Shown piece after piece: positions 1 to 9,360 of a stretch of DNA of 64,000 nucleotides. Source of the stretch: Flagellimonas yonaguniensis (GTDB lineage: Bacteria > Bacteroidota > Bacteroidia > Flavobacteriales > Flavobacteriaceae). The stretch lies in the NCBI RefSeq assembly GCF_029193885.1, contig NZ_JARFVB010000004.1, forward strand, positions 1 to 64,000. The letters run 5' to 3'. Numbering within the stretch: position 1 is the stretch's first letter; each line of letters opens with the position of its first letter. A model generated the notes under the pieces. It was given only the letters and a program-made list of their open reading frames with translations. It was not told the origin of the DNA and made no database searches. The position numbers and the translations under genes are program-made.

Positions 1-618
1 ACTACCACGGGGCGACCTTCACAACAGGAACCTATCTGATCACGGGCGTGCCATACAGCGCCCCAGGACTCGGGGGGGACCAAGGGACGACACTGAGCCT
101 CAGCTTCAGTATCGTGGACGACCCAGGACCCGATACCACCCCACCGTCCATCGTCCTGATCGGGGACAACCCACAGGACATCGTCCTGGGAGGGACCTAT
201 ACGGAACTGGGCGCTACGGCGAGCGACAACAATGATGGAGACATCTCCGGGTCCATAACCATAGATGCATCCGGCGTCGACACCAACTCCGTGGGATCGT
301 ACTTGGTGACCTACAACGTGTCCGACCTCGCGGGAAACCCTGCGACAGAGGCCGTCAGGACCGTCAACGTCGTGGATGTGCCCCAGGTGCTGTCCGTGAC
401 GTCCTTCAACCTGATAGATGCCGATTCCGACAACATCATACAGGTGCTATCGGACGGGGACGTCATAAATATGGCCGCCCTTGCATCCAGCAACCTGGAC
501 ATTCAGGCCATCACGACCAACGATGTGGGAAGTGTACGCCTTGAACTATCAGGGACCATGGCGGCAACAAGGACTGAGAGCTACGCACCATACGCCCTCT
601 TCGGGGACGTCAGTGGGA
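1..618 (+). repeat. 618-bp coding direct repeat, copy 1 (possibly cut at its 5' side)
   Basis: Bases 1-618 recur with a strict 618-bp period (206 codons) at 619-1236 and in part at 1237-1355. Only scattered single-base differences are visible outside one divergent block. The phase is arbitrary because the window starts inside a unit. Confidence 0.9.
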
Positions 619-1625
619 ACTACCACGGGGCGACCTTCACGACAGGAACCTATCTGATCACGGGCGTGCCATACAGCGCCCCAGGACTCGGGGGGGACCA
701 AGGGACGACACTGAGCCTCAGCTTCAGTATCGTGGACGACCCAGGACCCGATACCACCCCACCGTCCATCGTCCTGATCGGGGACAACCCACAGGACATC
801 GTCCTGGGAGGGACCTATACGGAACTGGGAGCTACGGCGAGCGACAACAATGATGGAGACATCTCCGGGTCCATAACCATAGATGCCTCCGGCGTCGACA
901 CCAACTCCGTGGGATCGTACTTGGTGACCTACAACGTGTCCGACCTCGCGGGAAACCCTGCGACAGAGGCCGTCAGGACCGTCAACGTCGTGGATGTGCC
1001 CCAGGTGCTGTCCGTGACGTCCTTCAACCTGATAGATGCCGAATCAGATATCATAATTCAGCAACTTTCAGATGGGGATGTACTCGATCTGAACTCACTG
1101 CCAACGAACAATTTTGATATCCAAGCCATCACGACCAACGATGTGGGAAGTGTACGCCTTGAACTATCAGGGACCATGGTGGCAACAAGGACTGAGAGCT
1201 ACGCACCATACGCCCTCTTCGGGGACGTCAGTGGGAACTACCACGGGGCGACCTTCACAACAGGAACCTATCTGATCACGGGCGTGCCATACAGCGCCCC
1301 AGGACTCGGGGGGGACCAAGGGACGACACTGAGCCTCAGCTTCAGTATCGTGGACAATGATTTGACCGCAAAGACTACTAATAATATGAGTTTATACCCA
1401 AATCCAGCAAATGAAGTAGTTAGCTTGAACTTTGAGACTGCCAAAACAGTAATACAGTTTGAAATATTTGATTTTTCAGGTAGACTTATAAAAAGGAAAA
1501 AAGCAACTGTTTATGGAGACGATTATCAAATACCTGTTTTTGATCTTCCAGTCGGGGTATATATCGTTCGGATACTTGATGAAGACGGTTATAGTTTCCA
1601 AAAACAAATGGTCATAGAGAGATAG
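1..1625 (+). CDS. Secreted repeat protein with DUF5011 Ig-like units and T9SS sorting domain (5' partial)
   Basis: The frame is open from base 3, so the N terminus lies outside the window; 540 codons are visible before TAG at 1623. A GTG at 48 falls inside a repeat and is not a credible start. The visible protein holds two and a fraction copies of a 206-residue unit. Each unit has an Ig-like DUF5011-type domain (DTTPPSIVLIG, YTELGATASD, GSYLVTYNVSDLAGNPA) followed by a beta-rich domain of about 125 residues (VTSFNLID, APYALFGDVSGNY). The last 80 residues (LYPNPANEVVSLNF, GVYIVRI, KQMVIER) are a type A T9SS C-terminal signal, so the protein is expected on the cell surface or outside. Repeat DNA is clearly GC-rich and the sorting domain AT-rich. 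Binding partner or enzyme activity cannot be told from this part. Confidence 0.85.
   Translation, partial: YHGATFTTGTYLITGVPYSAPGLGGDQGTTLSLSFSIVDDPGPDTTPPSIVLIGDNPQDIVLGGTYTELGATASDNNDGDISGSITIDASGVDTNSVGSYLVTYNVSDLAGNPATEAVRTVNVVDVPQVLSVTSFNLIDADSDNIIQVLSDGDVINMAALASSNLDIQAITTNDVGSVRLELSGTMAATRTESYAPYALFGDVSGNYHGATFTTGTYLITGVPYSAPGLGGDQGTTLSLSFSIVDDPGPDTTPPSIVLIGDNPQDIVLGGTYTELGATASDNNDGDISGSITIDASGVDTNSVGSYLVTYNVSDLAGNPATEAVRTVNVVDVPQVLSVTSFNLIDAESDIIIQQLSDGDVLDLNSLPTNNFDIQAITTNDVGSVRLELSGTMVATRTESYAPYALFGDVSGNYHGATFTTGTYLITGVPYSAPGLGGDQGTTLSLSFSIVDNDLTAKTTNNMSLYPNPANEVVSLNFETAKTVIQFEIFDFSGRLIKRKKATVYGDDYQIPVFDLPVGVYIVRILDEDGYSFQKQMVIER
619..1236 (+). repeat. 618-bp coding direct repeat, copy 2, with an AT-rich divergent block
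   Basis: Nearly identical to copy 1 except at about 1041-1126, where the same protein region is written in AT-rich codons and the amino acids also differ. The match to copy 1 resumes abruptly on both sides of the block. Confidence 0.9.
1237..1355 (+). repeat. 618-bp repeat, partial copy 3
   Basis: Matches the first 119 bases of the unit, up to the codons for SIVD. It then switches abruptly at 1356 to AT-rich sequence encoding the T9SS sorting domain. Confidence 0.88.
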
Positions 1626-1672
1626 GATATCCAGTTGGTAATCGAATAGTATTCCTATATCATTTAAATTTT

Positions 1673-1697
1673 AAAAGCCCCATCTTGGGGCTTTTTT
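1673..1697 (+). terminator. Rho-independent terminator
   Basis: AAAAGCCCC, loop ATCTT, GGGGCTTTTTT, starting about 48 bases after the stop of the repeat protein. Confidence 0.85.
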
Positions 1698-1811
1698 ATG
1701 TTTCCCTCGGTTATTTGAATTTAACAGCTCTCCAAAATACTAACAAATCAATACTAGGGTGTTTGCCCATTTTTCATACCTTTTCCGTCATAATTGAACC
1801 AAACCTTAAAA

Positions 1812-4800
1812 ATGATGCGCATAAAACCTGTGTTTGCAATCATCCTTCTTGGATTGCTCATTGTAGTAGTTTCCTGTAAAAAAGAATCATCAAAACCAAC
1901 TGAAACCCCTATCACAATCGAATTGGACTCAGCTTACCTCAACAATGAGGTAGCCGAGGCAGAAAATATGGGCTCTGTTCAAATGGCGAAAGGGCTTCAA
2001 CTCAACCTATGGGCCCCAGACACCCTTGCTCCCGACCCTATTGCAATGGATATCGATGCACAGGGACGTATCTTTTTTACCCGTACCAATCGTCAAAAAA
2101 ACTCAGAATTTGATATTCGGGGTTATCGGGATTGGATGACAGCATCCAACAGTTTTGAAACCGTCGCCGATAGAAAAGCCTTTCTGCACGAAACCTTCGC
2201 TCCTGAGAAAAGTGAAGAAAACTCATGGTTGCCAGACCTCAACAATGATGGTAGCCACGATTGGATGGATTTAGCCGTGGAAGAAGATGAAGTTTGGCGA
2301 TTGGAAGATACTGACCATGATGGTGTTGCAGAGAAAGCGACCCGTGTTGTTCATGATTTTAATTCCGAAGAAAGCGATGTAGCCAATGCTTTGGCTGTTG
2401 ATGGCGAAAAATTGTTTGTTGGAATTGCCCCTGATATGTGGCACATGGAAGACACCAATGGTGATGAAGTATTTGATACCAAAACTTCCTTGGCCACCGG
2501 TTTTGGCGTTCATATTGGTTTTGGTGGACATGGCATGTCGGGTGCCGTAATGGGACCTGATGGTAAACTCTACTGGGGCATAGGCGATATTGGAGCCAAT
2601 ATTACCGACAAAGACGGAAATCGATATCCCTATTCTAACCAAGGTGTGATTGTACGCAGCAATCCAGATGGTTCCGATTTTGAGGTATTCGCCCACGGAC
2701 TTCGAAATACCCACGAATTTGTGTTTGATAAATACGGTAATATCATTTCTTCCGATAATGATGGTGATCACCGAGGGGAAAGTGAACGCCTCGTGCATAT
2801 TGTTGAAGGTTCGGATGCAGGATGGCGCTCCAACTGGCAATATGGAAAATATACCGACCCAAAAAACAACGGGTACAAAGTTTGGATGGACGAAAAACTA
2901 TACCTGCCCAGATGGGAAGGGCAAGCCGCCCATATCATCCCTCCCATTATGAACTACCACAATGGTCCTACGGGAATGCTCTTTAATCCGGGTACCGCTT
3001 TGGGTTCCGATTGGGTGGATAAATTCTTTTTGGTGGAGTTCGTGGGCGACCCTGCCCTATCACATATTTGGTCTTTCGATTTAAAACCGAAAGGAGCATC
3101 GTTTGAACTCAATTCCGAAGTGGATATGTTGAGTGGTATCTTGCCAACGGCCATTAAATTTGGTCCCGATGGCGCCCTATACCTTGCCGATTGGATCAAT
3201 GGATGGGGAACCAAAAACTCTGGAAGGGTTTGGAAATTGGATGTTACCGATTCGGAAAACGATTTGGCCGAACAGCGAAAAGAGACCCAAAAATGGATGA
3301 CTACGGATTTTTCCGAATTGGACAATGATGAACTAGTGGAGTTATTGCGTTATCCCGATATGCGTATCCGTCAAAAAGCACAGTTTGAATTGGCCAAAAG
3401 CACTTTCTGGGGGCATCGAAAATTAAAGCAGGTCGCACAAGAAGATGAGAATCAATTGGCTCGAATCCACGCCATTTGGGGTCTTGGTCAACAAGCGGCC
3501 AACGATAGCGACAAAGCAGATCTATTAGTGAAGCTTTTAAATGATAATGACCCCGAAATCATAGCACAAAGTTTAAAAGTATTGGGCGATGTGTATCATT
3601 CCGAAGGAAGTGACAGAATGATAGCCTTACTCGATTCCGAAAACCCTAGGATTCAGTTTTTTGCTGCCCAGGCATTGGGACGGATCAAAGCAGAAAATGC
3701 CGTGCAACCGCTATTGGATATGTTGGCAGAAAATGCCGATGAAGATGTCTACCTACGCCATGCAGCTGTTTTGGCCCTATCCAGAATCGGAAAATCCCAA
3801 CCGTTGGTTGATTTGGCCAATAGTGAAAATCGTTCCTTGAAAATTGCCGCTGTTTTGGCTTTACGACGAATGAATCGCCCAGAAGTAGCTGCTTTTCTAA
3901 AGGACACGGATGAATACATTGTTACCGAAGCTGCCCGAGCCATTAATGATGATAAAGGGATTCAAGAAGCCCTTGGCGATTTGGCGGCACTGTTGGAAAA
4001 CCCAAAATTCAGTTCCGAACCCTTGATGCGACGTGTGATTAATGCCTCGCTTCGAGTTGGCGGAGAAAATCAACTGGATAATTTGATAGCATACGCCAAG
4101 AATGGGAATGCTCCTTCCGAATTACGAGGTGAGGCCTTGGCCGCTTTGAGCACTTGGACATCGCCATCAGTAATGGACCGCGTGGACGGTTATCATTTGG
4201 GAGAAAAAGAAAGACCATTGGAACCCATACAAAACAAAGTGTCGGGAAGCGTGTCCGATTTTTTGGCCGATGATAACCCAGAAGTCCTTATCGGTGCATT
4301 GAAGCTATTGTCCGCCTTGCAACTAAAAGGACATGAAGACCGATTGGTACAACTCCTACGTACAAACTCCTCTCCCGAAGCAAGAGCGGAAGCCCTGAAC
4401 GCACTGGGCAGCACAGGTTATGAACAACTAGCACAGGTAATGCGCATGGGAATGGGCGATGAAAATGCACAGGTAAGACGAACTGCCGTGACTTTGATCG
4501 GCGAACTTTCATTGACAAAAGAAGAATTGCCCGCCGTCGTAAATCCGATATTCAGCAAAGGTGGAGTTAGCGAACAACAAGCACTGCTGCAAGTGCTCTC
4601 AGAAATGCCCGTGGAAAAAAGCGAAGTGGTACTATCCAATGTCTTAAAAAAAGCTGGACGTGGAGGCATTGATGAAGCCGTAATGCTCGATTTGATGGAA
4701 GCAGCTTCCAACAAAGACTCGGAAATGATCAAAAAAGAACTAGCTGCATTAAACAATCAAGGTTATGGTACCGATGCGTATGCAGAAACCTTGTACGGTG

Positions 4801-5222
4801 GTAATTGGTGGGACGGACAAAGCGTGTTCACAAGCAACCCCACGGCCCAATGTGTACGTTGTCATGCATTGAATGGTTCTGGTGGCCAAGTGGGTCCTTC
4901 CATGGACAATATTGGCAACAGATTGACCCGTGAGCAAATCTTGGAAGCTTTGATAGAACCCTCCAAACGAATAGCTCCAGGTTACGGAAGCGTGGCTTTG
5001 ACCCTGACCAACGGACAAGAGGTCACAGGACTTTTGGAAGAAGAGAACGAAGAAGGTCTCATTCTACGTACTTCGGATGCCGAACCACTCGAAGTAGCAC
5101 ACTCACGTATTCAAACCAGACGAAATTTACCTTCGGGGATGCCTGCCATGGGCAAAATGATCAGCAAGAGGGAGCTGCGCGACCTCATCGAGTATTTAAG
5201 CAACTTAAAGACTGAAGAATAA
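1812..5222 (+). CDS. Lipoprotein with glucose-dehydrogenase-like propeller, HEAT repeats and CxxCH cytochrome c domain
   Basis: 1136 aa from the ATG at 1812; a TTG at 1794 is in frame, but the ATG sits directly before the signal peptide. Residues 1-22 form a lipoprotein signal ending VVVSC. About residues 45-480 resemble the propeller of the putative membrane-bound dehydrogenase domain common in Planctomycetes/Verrucomicrobia and also found in Bacteroidota (GHGMSGAVMGPDGKLYWGIGD, FGPDGALYLADWINGWG). Residues about 500-960 are HEAT-like helical repeats. A single haem motif CVRCH starts at residue 1014, followed by conserved sequence with GPSMDNIGNRLT and EPSKRIAPGY. The family is thought to do periplasmic electron transfer coupled to oxidation of sugars or related compounds; the substrate is unknown. 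It stands alone here. Confidence 0.85.
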   Translation: MMRIKPVFAIILLGLLIVVVSCKKESSKPTETPITIELDSAYLNNEVAEAENMGSVQMAKGLQLNLWAPDTLAPDPIAMDIDAQGRIFFTRTNRQKNSEFDIRGYRDWMTASNSFETVADRKAFLHETFAPEKSEENSWLPDLNNDGSHDWMDLAVEEDEVWRLEDTDHDGVAEKATRVVHDFNSEESDVANALAVDGEKLFVGIAPDMWHMEDTNGDEVFDTKTSLATGFGVHIGFGGHGMSGAVMGPDGKLYWGIGDIGANITDKDGNRYPYSNQGVIVRSNPDGSDFEVFAHGLRNTHEFVFDKYGNIISSDNDGDHRGESERLVHIVEGSDAGWRSNWQYGKYTDPKNNGYKVWMDEKLYLPRWEGQAAHIIPPIMNYHNGPTGMLFNPGTALGSDWVDKFFLVEFVGDPALSHIWSFDLKPKGASFELNSEVDMLSGILPTAIKFGPDGALYLADWINGWGTKNSGRVWKLDVTDSENDLAEQRKETQKWMTTDFSELDNDELVELLRYPDMRIRQKAQFELAKSTFWGHRKLKQVAQEDENQLARIHAIWGLGQQAANDSDKADLLVKLLNDNDPEIIAQSLKVLGDVYHSEGSDRMIALLDSENPRIQFFAAQALGRIKAENAVQPLLDMLAENADEDVYLRHAAVLALSRIGKSQPLVDLANSENRSLKIAAVLALRRMNRPEVAAFLKDTDEYIVTEAARAINDDKGIQEALGDLAALLENPKFSSEPLMRRVINASLRVGGENQLDNLIAYAKNGNAPSELRGEALAALSTWTSPSVMDRVDGYHLGEKERPLEPIQNKVSGSVSDFLADDNPEVLIGALKLLSALQLKGHEDRLVQLLRTNSSPEARAEALNALGSTGYEQLAQVMRMGMGDENAQVRRTAVTLIGELSLTKEELPAVVNPIFSKGGVSEQQALLQVLSEMPVEKSEVVLSNVLKKAGRGGIDEAVMLDLMEAASNKDSEMIKKELAALNNQGYGTDAYAETLYGGNWWDGQSVFTSNPTAQCVRCHALNGSGGQVGPSMDNIGNRLTREQILEALIEPSKRIAPGYGSVALTLTNGQEVTGLLEEENEEGLILRTSDAEPLEVAHSRIQTRRNLPSGMPAMGKMISKRELRDLIEYLSNLKTEE

Positions 5223-5394
5223 GAATACCTAAAGCCCTCGAAAAAGTGAGCTTTATTGTATGCCTTCGTAATTCTAATCCAATAGGATATTCAAGTAAAT
5301 TTTGATATTAATTTAATAGAACCGATTCCCGTTTTCCTAATATCTGTCCGTAACTTTAAGGTAGTTTAGTTATTAACCTTAAAATACTCCAGAT

Positions 5395-5970
5395 ATGAAA
5401 AAAATTCTTTTCCTAACAGGTGATTTTGCCGAGGATTACGAAACCATGATCCCATTTCAAATGCTTTTGATGGTCGGCTATGAAGTACATGCGGTGTGCC
5501 CAGACAAGAAAAAGGGCGACACCATTAAAACCGCCATTCATGATTTTGAAGGTGACCAGACCTACACCGAAAAACCAGGTCACAATTTCGCATTGAACTA
5601 CAGTTTTTCCGATGTTACCCCATCCGACTATGCAGGATTGGTTATTGCCGGTGGTCGTGCTCCGGAATATCTTCGCCTAAACCAAAAAGTGCTGGACGTG
5701 GTCAAGCATTTCTTTGACGAAAACAAACCCGTTGCTACTGTTTGCCATGGCATACAAATTCTTACAGCAGCAGGAGTGGTCAAAGGCCGTAAACTTACCG
5801 CCTACCCTGCCGTAGGACCAGAAGTAACATTAGCTGGTGGTCAATTTCAAGATATTCCAGTGGATGGGGCCTACGTGGATGGCAACTTGGTAACATCCCC
5901 CGCATGGCCTGCACACCCTACCTTTATACGTGAATTTTTAAAGGTGATGGGAGCTGAAATATCCATCTAA
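5395..5970 (+). CDS. DJ-1/PfpI family protein
   Basis: 191 aa, the usual length for the family. The class I glutamine-amidotransferase-like fold is shown by the start [16 protein letters not shown], the block [13 protein letters not shown] and the nucleophile elbow [10 protein letters not shown], with the likely catalytic Cys at residue 117. Family members act as proteases, deglycases or stress-protective chaperones; the activity here is not resolved. No signal peptide, so cytoplasmic. It has its own terminator downstream. A link with the haem lipoprotein upstream is not shown; 172 bp separate them. Confidence 0.85.
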   Translation: MKKILFLTGDFAEDYETMIPFQMLLMVGYEVHAVCPDKKKGDTIKTAIHDFEGDQTYTEKPGHNFALNYSFSDVTPSDYAGLVIAGGRAPEYLRLNQKVLDVVKHFFDENKPVATVCHGIQILTAAGVVKGRKLTAYPAVGPEVTLAGGQFQDIPVDGAYVDGNLVTSPAWPAHPTFIREFLKVMGAEISI

Positions 5971-5987
5971 TCGAATTCATTGATTGG

Positions 5988-6037
5988 AAAAGGATGACAC
6001 TACCATATTTCTTACTTTGGTAATGCCATCCTTTTTT
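5988..6037 (+). terminator. Rho-independent terminator after the DJ-1/PfpI gene
   Basis: Outer stem AAAAGGATG (5988-5996) pairs with CATCCTTTT (6027-6035), an inner TACCA/TGGTA pairing follows, and a T run ends the structure. Confidence 0.75.
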
Positions 6038-6098
6038 ATGATGGTGCACAAGGGTTAAAAGAGTTTTAATTATATTGATTGAAGCTAAAATCAAAAGC

Positions 6099-6446
6099 AT
6101 GGGCAGAAGCAAAGAACTCAAAATACGATGCTGGATAGATATTGACGGAAAGAAATTCTTTGGCACCGGACGCGCTCAATTATTGATGATGATTGAAAAA
6201 AATGGTTCCTTATCCAAAGCGGCCAAGGAAATGGGTATGTCCTACCGCAAAGCATGGGCGATGGTGGACGATATGAACCAACGGGGGCAACAACCCTATG
6301 TCGAACTGCACAAAGGCGGTATCAAAGGAGGCGGTGCAGAATTAACGGAAGTGGGCAAAAAAGTCCTTGCCTCCTTTCAAAAAATGAACGATAAAATCAA
6401 TGAAACCGTACAGCAACATACGGAAGAAATTTTAAGGTTGATTTAA
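6099..6446 (+). CDS. modE: ModE-type winged-helix transcriptional regulator lacking a molybdate-binding domain
   Basis: 115 aa from the ATG at 6099; an in-frame TTG at 6075 adds eight residues. The sequence matches the DNA-binding half of ModE: GRAQLLMMIEKNGSLSKAAKEMG, then the recognition-helix region MSYRKAWAMVDDMNQ, which is close to SYKSAWDAINEMNQ of Escherichia coli ModE, and a wing with KGGIKGGGAELT. Full-length ModE has about 260 residues with two Mop-type molybdate domains; these are absent, so molybdate sensing by this chain alone is unlikely. The stop overlaps the stop of the convergent Moco operon by three bases. A ModE-like operator is present at the far end of that operon (14845-14868), so control of Moco synthesis is inferred. 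Confidence 0.85.
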   Translation: MGRSKELKIRCWIDIDGKKFFGTGRAQLLMMIEKNGSLSKAAKEMGMSYRKAWAMVDDMNQRGQQPYVELHKGGIKGGGAELTEVGKKVLASFQKMNDKINETVQQHTEEILRLI

Positions 6447-7198
6447 ATCTTTATTCCAAAACCGTGCAACAGAATCAGTCGGAAACCGACATAAAGCACC
6501 AAAATACTCGTTAGCACTCCCAAAAACTTAAGATTGAACTTTTTGTTGGACAGATAGGAACCAATACTTCCTCCAACCACCACAGCAACAACAAGTTGAA
6601 GCATCAGCTCATTGTTCAATTTGAAAGTTCCTGCCACCTTTAGTCCGATCAATCCCGAAATGGAGTTGACCCAGATAAAAACCGAGGCCAAAGAAGCAAT
6701 GGTTCTCGGGTTGGCCCATTTTAAAAGGTTCAATACAGGCGACAGGAAAATGCCCCCTCCTATTCCGGAAATTCCAGAAAGCAATCCTATACTCCCGCCC
6801 AAAACGAGTTTTTTTGGATTGGAAAACTCCTTGGTGTCCATTTTTTTCTTTACAAATCGCAATAACATGAAAATACCTGCCAAAATCAGGGCACCACCCA
6901 ATACCAAAAAGAAAGAAGTTCTGGAAAGCCGCAACTGTGCTCCCAGATACGCCAATGGAATGCTAACCACCAAAAAAGGCCAAAACCTTTTTAGGTTGAA
7001 GACCCTATTCTTTATAAAGAATAGGGTTCCAATGGTCACTACGCAAATATTCAGGATAAGGGCGGTTGAACGAATCTCATAGAAATCAGTGAGAAATAGG
7101 CTTAAAATGGCCAAATAACTGGACCCTCCACCAAATCCGACCGAGCTATAAAACAGTGCAATCAGAAAAAAAACTATAGGTAAATATTCAACGCCCAT
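6443..7198 (-). CDS. TauE/SafE family membrane transporter
   Basis: 251 aa, strongly hydrophobic, about eight membrane segments. Both glycine-rich repeats of the family are visible: SSVGFGGGSSYLAI near the start and LSGISGIGGGIFLSPVL after the middle. TauE/SafE proteins export or import sulfite, sulfonates and similar anions. As last gene of the Moco operon (three bases after moeA) it could handle a sulfur oxyanion or a related anion such as molybdate; that substrate is inference from position only. Inner membrane. Confidence 0.8.
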   Translation of the reverse strand: MGVEYLPIVFFLIALFYSSVGFGGGSSYLAILSLFLTDFYEIRSTALILNICVVTIGTLFFIKNRVFNLKRFWPFLVVSIPLAYLGAQLRLSRTSFFLVLGGALILAGIFMLLRFVKKKMDTKEFSNPKKLVLGGSIGLLSGISGIGGGIFLSPVLNLLKWANPRTIASLASVFIWVNSISGLIGLKVAGTFKLNNELMLQLVVAVVVGGSIGSYLSNKKFNLKFLGVLTSILVLYVGFRLILLHGFGIKI

Positions 7199-7201
7199 GT
7201 A

Positions 7202-8368
7202 TTAGGATATTAGTTTGCACCTTACCAAATCCCCTTCATTCAATGCCTCGCCATCATCTACAAAAGCAAGTGCATTTCCTTTTGCCATGGATTGAATCAT
7301 GGACGAACCTTGACCGTCCAAAACTTCAACTTGTCCATCTATTACTGCGGCTTTTAGAAAGGATGGACGTCCAAATGTGTTTTTATATGCATGCTTAATA
7401 GGAAATTGGTAGGTGGTTAGACCAACGTTTTCATATCCTGATAATCGTTGCAGCAACTGAAGCACGTACACATAAAAACAGGTCAACGAAGATGCCGGGT
7501 TACCTGGCAAGGCAAACACAAACTGATTTTCCTTTCGACCAAAATACAGCGGTTTCCCTGGTTTTTGAAATACCTTGTAAAACAACTCATTGACTCCATT
7601 TTCTTCAAGGGATTGTTTTACAAAATCGTAATCCCCGACTGAAATTCCTCCGGAAATAATCAACACATCGCAAGAATCCAAAGCCGTTTTAATACCCGCT
7701 TTTGTTGCTTCAAAATCATCTTTTATCTGTGTTTTTTTATGGTGCTGAAACCCGAATTGTTGCAATGCTCCAGAAATTGCATAGCTATTGGATTCGTATA
7801 TCTGTCCTTCAGTTTTAGGTTGACCTGGTTTTACGAGTTCATTTCCTGTGGAGATGATATTGATTGTTGGTTTTGATACGACTTCCAATTTTTCCATTCC
7901 CAAACTACCCATCAAGGCCAAGGAAGGTGGATTTAAAATGTGTCCTTGTTCAAACACTTCTCGCCCTTGGATTAATTGACCTCCTTTTTTACGGATGTTC
8001 TGTCCAGCTTTAGGCATTTCATCAAGAAATAGCGTGTTCTCTTTAACAGAAGTTTTCTCCTGCATCATAACTGCAGTAGCCTCCTTGGGCACTCTCGCAC
8101 CCGTAAAAATCCGAACCGCCTCGCCATCCTTCAATGAAATATCATTCGAGTCGCCAGCTGCTACCTCCCCTACCAGTTGGTACTCCTGATAAAGTCCGCA
8201 GAGCGCATAACCATCCATCGCAGAATTGTCAAACTCGGGCACATCAAAAGGAGCAGCAGTGTTGGTTGCTAACGCATAGCCAAGTGCCTCCTCAAGAGGT
8301 TTTAATTCGCTTTCTAAATCGATTTTTTGATCTTCGATAATACGAAGTGCTTCTTCAATTGATACCAT
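7202..8368 (-). CDS. moeA: Molybdopterin molybdotransferase MoeA
   Basis: 388 aa, close to the usual 400. MoeA inserts molybdate into adenylylated molybdopterin. Visible motifs: FDNSAMDGYA near residue 45, ISTGNELV, the MPT-binding block SGGISVGDYDFV, QKPGKPLYFG and FALPGNPASS. A beta-barrel domain IV closes the C terminus. The start overlaps the moaA stop by one base (TAATG), so translation is probably coupled. Cytoplasmic. Confidence 0.96.
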   Translation of the reverse strand: MVSIEEALRIIEDQKIDLESELKPLEEALGYALATNTAAPFDVPEFDNSAMDGYALCGLYQEYQLVGEVAAGDSNDISLKDGEAVRIFTGARVPKEATAVMMQEKTSVKENTLFLDEMPKAGQNIRKKGGQLIQGREVFEQGHILNPPSLALMGSLGMEKLEVVSKPTINIISTGNELVKPGQPKTEGQIYESNSYAISGALQQFGFQHHKKTQIKDDFEATKAGIKTALDSCDVLIISGGISVGDYDFVKQSLEENGVNELFYKVFQKPGKPLYFGRKENQFVFALPGNPASSLTCFYVYVLQLLQRLSGYENVGLTTYQFPIKHAYKNTFGRPSFLKAAVIDGQVEVLDGQGSSMIQSMAKGNALAFVDDGEALNEGDLVRCKLIS

Positions 8369-9360
8369 TACCCTCCTATTGAAATCATTGAACGGTTTTG
8401 CTCGTAGTGGTCGGCGTCCATTTTAACGTCCATGCCATCACGGGAATGCTTTTTGGATTTTATGGCCTCCAAAATGGTGTTTTCAATTTGTTCTCCATTC
8501 CGAAGCGGCGTTAACAAATCGGTTTCTGAGGCGGCAAACAGACAGTTTTTCATTTTGCCATCGGCGGTCAAACGAATACGGTTACACTCATCACAAAACG
8601 GATTGGTAATCGTGCTCACAATGCCAAAACTCCCTTTGTGGCCCTTCACCCTAAAATTGGTGGAGGTGCTGTGCTTTGGATTATCAAGGGTTTCGATTTC
8701 CCCAAATTTATTGCCAACAGTTTTTAAAATTTCTTCTTTGGACACCCCTTTGCTCCAGTCCCATTTGTTGCCTTTAAAGGGCATAAACTCAATAAACTTG
8801 GGTGTAATCTTTTTATCCTTGGTCAATGCGATAAAATCATTGATTTCTTTGTCATTAACCCCCTTGATCAACACAATATTGAGCTTGATGTCCATATCCA
8901 TATCCAAGGCCATATTCAAGTTTCGCATAATGCGCTCATAATAGTCTCGCTTGGTAATGAAAATAGATTTGGCCTTATCCAAGGTATCCAGACTGAAATT
9001 GATTTTTCGCAGTCCAACTTTATCGAAAAGATCCAAATATTTATCGAGCACAATTCCGTTGGTTGTTAATTTTAGAGTCACGCCCAATTTGGCCAACTCT
9101 TCGACCAAAAAACCGAAATTCTTCCGAACCAAAGGTTCGCCGCCTGTCAACCGTACCGTATCCACACCCAAATCACGAAATGTTCTTGTCATCTCAATGA
9201 TTTCCTCCAAGGTCATAATGCTCGGTTTTTCCATCAACTCAATACCTTCTTCCGGCATACAGTAAAAGCACCGCAGGTTGCATCGGTCCGTCAACGAAAT
9301 GCGGAGATAGGTATGTGGCCTCCCGAAATTGTCTATTATTTGTGGTTTTTTGTCAATCAT
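8368..9360 (-). CDS. moaA: GTP 3',8-cyclase MoaA (radical SAM)
   Basis: 330 aa. First step of molybdopterin synthesis: GTP to 3',8-cyclo-GTP. The N-terminal radical SAM cluster motif CNLRCFYC is at about residue 27, followed by RLTGGEPLVR. The C-terminal cluster is given by PFCDECNRIRLTADGKMKNC. The protein ends with the twin glycine ISIGG typical of MoaA and needed for activity. The start overlaps the end of the moaC-mogA gene by eight bases. Confidence 0.97.
   Translation of the reverse strand: MIDKKPQIIDNFGRPHTYLRISLTDRCNLRCFYCMPEEGIELMEKPSIMTLEEIIEMTRTFRDLGVDTVRLTGGEPLVRKNFGFLVEELAKLGVTLKLTTNGIVLDKYLDLFDKVGLRKINFSLDTLDKAKSIFITKRDYYERIMRNLNMALDMDMDIKLNIVLIKGVNDKEINDFIALTKDKKITPKFIEFMPFKGNKWDWSKGVSKEEILKTVGNKFGEIETLDNPKHSTSTNFRVKGHKGSFGIVSTITNPFCDECNRIRLTADGKMKNCLFAASETDLLTPLRNGEQIENTILEAIKSKKHSRDGMDVKMDADHYEQNRSMISIGG

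Noticed and set aside
1..1355. Mobile element because of long direct repeats and GC shift
   Set aside because: The repeats are in frame with one protein; no transposase, terminal inverted repeats or target duplication.
48..1625. GTG at 48 as the start of the repeat protein
   Set aside because: The frame is open to the window edge, and the same GTG codon occurs inside each repeat; the gene is simply cut.
1685..1879. 64-aa ORF on the plus strand
   Set aside because: It begins inside the terminator hairpin and runs into the signal peptide region of the next gene in another frame.
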